Shown piece after piece: positions 5,254-8,462 of a stretch of DNA of 8,462 bases. Origin of the DNA: Bacteroidales bacterium (GTDB taxonomy: Bacteria > Bacteroidota > Bacteroidia > Bacteroidales > UBA1556). The stretch is from positions 1 to 8,462 of the forward strand of contig JAOZSY010000114.1 of assembly GCA_029939445.1 (NCBI GenBank), given 5' to 3'. A program made the translations under genes and the position numbers. Numbering within the stretch: position 1 is the first letter of the stretch; the number at the start of each line of letters is the position of its first letter. The notes under the pieces are model-generated. The model was not told the origin of the DNA. It was given only the letters and a program-made list of their open reading frames with translations, and searched no databases.

Positions 5254-8200
5254 ATGAGTGATAAAATAAATATAATACTAGATGGCGAACATATTTCTGC
5301 CAATTCTAAAGATTCGATACTTAAGGTTGCAAAAAATAATGGAATTGAGATTCCTACATTATGCAATGACCCACGTTTAGAACCATATTCATCTTGCTAT
5401 GTATGCGTTGTTGAAATAGAAAATATGAAGGGATTGCAACCTTCATGCTCTACTAAAGTTACCGAAGGGATGAATATTATTACTAATAATGAGAAAGTTC
5501 GTAAATCTAGAAAAACTGCTCTTGATTTAATTATGAGCAATCATTATGCTGATTGCATTGCCCCATGTACTGAGAGTTGCCCAGCAGGTGTTGATGTGCA
5601 AGGATATATTTCATTGATTGAAAAGAAATTATATAAAGAAGCTGTTGCATTAATAAAGGAAGTAAATCCATTGCCTGCTATATGTGGAAGAGTATGTGTT
5701 CGTCCTTGTGAGCTTGCTTGTAATAGAAACTCAATGGATGAATCTGCTGCTGTTGGTATTGACTATATGAAAAGATATGCATCTGATTTTGATTTAGCAG
5801 CAGGAGATGATAGATATATACCAGAGATTGCTGAAAGTACAGAGAAGAAAATTGCAATTATAGGAGCAGGCCCTGGAGGATTGTCTTCTGCATATTTCTT
5901 ACAACAATTAGGTCACCAATGCGATATTTACGAGGCTGCACCAGAGGCTGGTGGATGGCTACGATATGGTATTCCTGAATATCGTTTGCCAAATGATTTA
6001 TTAGATAAAGAAGTAAATTCGGTATTAGAATTGGGAGCTAATATATTTTATAATAAAAAATTGGGAACTGATATTTCTTATAAGGAGCTTCAAGCAAATT
6101 ATGATAGTGTTATTCTTACTATTGGGTCGCAAAAGGGTACATTAGTAGGTGTTAAGGGTGATGATGCAGAAAATGTATTCCCAGGGATTGTATTTCTGAA
6201 AAACTTAGAGATGACCGAAAATGCTCCAGATTTTACTGGGAAAAAGGTTATTGTTGTGGGTGGTGGCAATACTGCTATGGATTGCTGCAGAACGGCTATT
6301 AGGTTAGGAAGCACTGATGTTAAGGTAGTTTATCGCCGTACTGAAAAAGAAATGCCTGCCAATCCTATTGAAATTCATGAATCGAAGCTTGAAGGTGTAG
6401 AATATTTATTTCTGAATAATCCTACAGAAGTCAATAAAGATAAGAATGGTATTTTAAAATCGGTTTCATTGATAAGAATGGAGTTGGGAGAACCTGATTC
6501 TTCGGGTCGCCGTCGTCCTATACCTATAGAAGGTTCGGAGTATGATTTAGAAGTTGACTTTATATTTGCAGCCATCGGACAGAAAACAGATATTGACTTT
6601 ATTGAAAGTGTAAACTCAGTCGCTAAGGATGGAGAATTGCAAGCAAATAGATGGGGCGATATTGATGCTAACCCTAAAACTCTGCAAACAGGAGTAAAAT
6701 CTATTTTTGCGGCGGGAGATGGTGTAACGGGTGCCGCTACAATTATTGAAGCTATTGCGCAAGCAAAAATAGCTTCTAACTCTTGTCATCAGTTTGTTAT
6801 GGGCGAAGAAGTTGTCGCAAAAAGGAAAGAGTTTATTAGCTTAAGGTCTAATTTTATAAATGATAATAATAATAAATTTATTGAAATATTTCCTCATCAG
6901 CAAAGGGGAGAAATGCCAGTACTCGATGAATCTAAACGTATAAATTTTAATGAAGTAGAGTTGGGTTATACCGAAGAACAATGCTTATCAGAAGCCAATA
7001 GATGTATGGAATGTGGCTGTGGTGAGTATTTTGATTGCGACTTGCAAAAATATTCTGACGAATATAATGTAGAGCAGGGTAAATATGGTGGTGAATATAA
7101 TGAATATATTGTGGATTTTAGTCATCCGTATATTGAGATTGATAATAATAAGTGTATTCTATGTTCTCGTTGTATTCGTATTTGTGATGAAGTAGTTGGT
7201 GCTAATGCATTAGGTCTTGTAAATAGAGGTTTTACTTCTTTTGTAGCACCTTCGATGACTGATTCACTTACAGAAACTAATTGCCAAACTTGTGGATTAT
7301 GTATCGATACATGTCCAACTGGTGCAATTAGAGAAAACTTAATTTTTAAACCAGGACCTGTTGCAACAGAGCCTTTATATGCTATTGATATATATGGTAG
7401 CGAAGGTGTTGCTATGAACTTATTAAGTCATAAAAGGAAGTTTGTAATGGGTGTAGAAGGAACAGTTGGTTTAATAAATCCACAAACGACTATTGGTAGA
7501 AAGCCTAAATTTGGTTATCAGTTTTATAATGATACTTCTAGAATTACTACTCCTTTATTAAAAAGGAATGGCAAATTTGAAAAGATATCGTTTAGTGAGG
7601 CTCTAAGCCTTGTATATGATAAGATAAAAGCTACGGAAGCTGTGCAAAACATATTCTTTGCAGGGGCAAGAATGACTAACGAAGAAATTTACCTAATCCA
7701 AAAGTTTGCCAAGGAAGGAGTAGGAACTCCTTATGTTGCAAGTTTCAGCTATTTAGGAAGAGGCTCACAAATGTATTCCAATAATGCTGTAGCAAATGTA
7801 CCTTTTGAAGATTTAATAAAAACTAGTAAGATATTTATCTTTGGTGCTGATTTAATAAATGAAAATGATTTTACAGGTTTCCTTGTAAATGAAGCACGTA
7901 CAAAGAATAATTGTTCAGTGAACTTTATCTCGGAAACTAAAAATGAAAAGATGAGTCATAAAGTAGATACAGAGCTATTTATTGATAGTTATTATTATTT
8001 TATAAAAGCACTGAATTTCTATTTTATAAAGAAGAATCTACTAAATCGTATGTTTATTGATAGCAGAACAGAAGGCTTTGAAGAATATAAGCAAGATATT
8101 CTTAAGCCTAATTTAGATTCGTTGCTTGAGAAGGCAGGAGTTACATACGAACAAATGATTGCTGTAGCGAAGGAATTTAATAATGACCAAAATGCGGTTA

Positions 8201-8462
8201 TTATATTTTCTGAAAAATACATCAATGCTGAAACATCTATAGAATTATATAACTTGGCAATGATAACAGGTAAACTTGGCAAAACAGCAAGTGGAATATT
8301 ATCTTTAAAAGAAAAGAATAACTCTCAAGGAATATTTGATATGGGTGCTATGCCTTGTATTGATACTGGTAGTGTTTATAAAGGGTTTAAGCCTGATAAG
8401 AAGATTATTCCTTCAATGAAAAAAGGTGATTATAAAAATATATTTATTTTTGGAGAAGACCC
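5254..8462 (+). CDS. stnC: NuoG-GltD fusion subunit with degenerate molybdopterin domain (StnC-like), 3' end missing
   Basis: The frame is open from the ATG at 5254 (23 nt after the previous stop) to the window edge: 1069 codons, incomplete. Residues 1-85 are a NuoG-type [2Fe-2S] domain (C37, C48, C51, C65). Residues about 97-185 are the GltD/NfnB Fe-S region (C101, C105, C109; C144, C148, C152, C156). Residues about 198-510 are the flavin part: GAGPGG (204-209) for FAD, GGWLRYGIPEYRLP, GGGNTAMD (336-343) and VVYRRTEKEMPA (358-369) for NADPH, and FAAGDGVTGA. Next come RCMECGC with C595, and two [4Fe-4S] ferredoxin motifs (C634/C637/C640/C644; C677/C680/C683/C687). From about 705 the fold resembles FdhA/NuoG (TPLLKRNGKFEKISF, FAGARMTNEEIYL, KNNSQGIFDMGA) but lacks the CxxCxxxC motif and the active-site Cys/Sec. 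It probably exchanges electrons with NADPH for the StnAB-like module. Automatic annotation may call it formate dehydrogenase alpha or glutamate synthase. Confidence 0.9.
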   Translation, partial: MSDKINIILDGEHISANSKDSILKVAKNNGIEIPTLCNDPRLEPYSSCYVCVVEIENMKGLQPSCSTKVTEGMNIITNNEKVRKSRKTALDLIMSNHYADCIAPCTESCPAGVDVQGYISLIEKKLYKEAVALIKEVNPLPAICGRVCVRPCELACNRNSMDESAAVGIDYMKRYASDFDLAAGDDRYIPEIAESTEKKIAIIGAGPGGLSSAYFLQQLGHQCDIYEAAPEAGGWLRYGIPEYRLPNDLLDKEVNSVLELGANIFYNKKLGTDISYKELQANYDSVILTIGSQKGTLVGVKGDDAENVFPGIVFLKNLEMTENAPDFTGKKVIVVGGGNTAMDCCRTAIRLGSTDVKVVYRRTEKEMPANPIEIHESKLEGVEYLFLNNPTEVNKDKNGILKSVSLIRMELGEPDSSGRRRPIPIEGSEYDLEVDFIFAAIGQKTDIDFIESVNSVAKDGELQANRWGDIDANPKTLQTGVKSIFAAGDGVTGAATIIEAIAQAKIASNSCHQFVMGEEVVAKRKEFISLRSNFINDNNNKFIEIFPHQQRGEMPVLDESKRINFNEVELGYTEEQCLSEANRCMECGCGEYFDCDLQKYSDEYNVEQGKYGGEYNEYIVDFSHPYIEIDNNKCILCSRCIRICDEVVGANALGLVNRGFTSFVAPSMTDSLTETNCQTCGLCIDTCPTGAIRENLIFKPGPVATEPLYAIDIYGSEGVAMNLLSHKRKFVMGVEGTVGLINPQTTIGRKPKFGYQFYNDTSRITTPLLKRNGKFEKISFSEALSLVYDKIKATEAVQNIFFAGARMTNEEIYLIQKFAKEGVGTPYVASFSYLGRGSQMYSNNAVANVPFEDLIKTSKIFIFGADLINENDFTGFLVNEARTKNNCSVNFISETKNEKMSHKVDTELFIDSYYYFIKALNFYFIKKNLLNRMFIDSRTEGFEEYKQDILKPNLDSLLEKAGVTYEQMIAVAKEFNNDQNAVIIFSEKYINAETSIELYNLAMITGKLGKTASGILSLKEKNNSQGIFDMGAMPCIDTGSVYKGFKPDKKIIPSMKKGDYKNIFIFGED

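Noticed and set aside
6861..6876. AAT/ATA tandem repeat as a phase-variable microsatellite.
   Set aside because: It is short, in frame, and encodes an Asn-rich stretch in a linker between domains; simple AT-rich composition explains it.
5254..8462. Reading the third redox gene as a catalytic formate dehydrogenase alpha subunit or as glutamate synthase small subunit.
   Set aside because: The molybdopterin-type domain lacks the Fe-S cysteine motif and the active-site Cys/Sec in the part seen, and no glutamate synthase large subunit is nearby. The partners are NuoE/NuoF-like, which fits a transhydrogenase better.
2906..8462. Respiratory complex I (nuo) operon.
   Set aside because: The NuoF-like protein has HydB-type extra domains at both ends, the NuoG-like protein contains a GltD insertion, and no membrane subunit genes are seen.

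Overview
The window is AT-rich DNA, dense with genes all on the + strand, and looks like an anaerobic or facultatively anaerobic member of the Bacteroidota (perhaps Bacteroidales or Marinilabiliales). This placement is an inference. It rests on the AT-rich codon use, the scarcity of Shine-Dalgarno motifs before starts, a LytTR-type response regulator, a candidate promoter of the TTG / TAnnTTTG kind, and multi-Fe-S flavin enzymes typical of fermentative anaerobes. No rRNA, tRNA, mobile element or CRISPR array was seen.

Region 1 (1-2600) is the 3' part of a signalling operon. It holds a receiver-histidine kinase cut by the left window edge (1-912), a receiver-LytTR response regulator (915-1697), and a class I SAM-dependent methyltransferase (1716-2600). 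The methyltransferase carries features I associate with the PhcB-like (3-hydroxy fatty acid methyl ester) family. The gaps are 2 and 18 nt, so the three are probably co-transcribed. The set resembles in outline the phc quorum-sensing cluster of Ralstonia: methyltransferase, receiver-kinase and response regulator.

Region 2 (2601-2905) is the only long intergenic stretch. It holds a 9-bp AT-rich inverted repeat, a strong intrinsic terminator, a cluster of TGTTTAT repeats, a candidate promoter, and a perfect 7-4-7 palindrome with the spacing and core of a Rex (NADH/NAD+ sensor) operator just upstream of the next operon.

Region 3 (2906-8462, running off the right edge) encodes three redox subunits: a NuoE/HydC-like [2Fe-2S] protein, a NuoF/HydB-like FMN/NAD(H) protein with extra ferredoxin domains, and a very large NuoG-GltD fusion. 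This set matches the Stn-type (Sporomusa-type Nfn) electron-bifurcating transhydrogenase StnABC. The first two subunits would form the flavin-based bifurcating NADH/ferredoxin module, and the third would bring electrons to or from NADPH through its GltD-like domain. The C-terminal molybdopterin-oxidoreductase-like part of the third subunit has lost both its Fe-S cysteine motif and the catalytic Cys/Sec, so it is probably structural rather than a working formate dehydrogenase. The predicted role is balancing the NADH, NADPH and ferredoxin pools in anaerobic metabolism, and the Rex-like operator fits that role.
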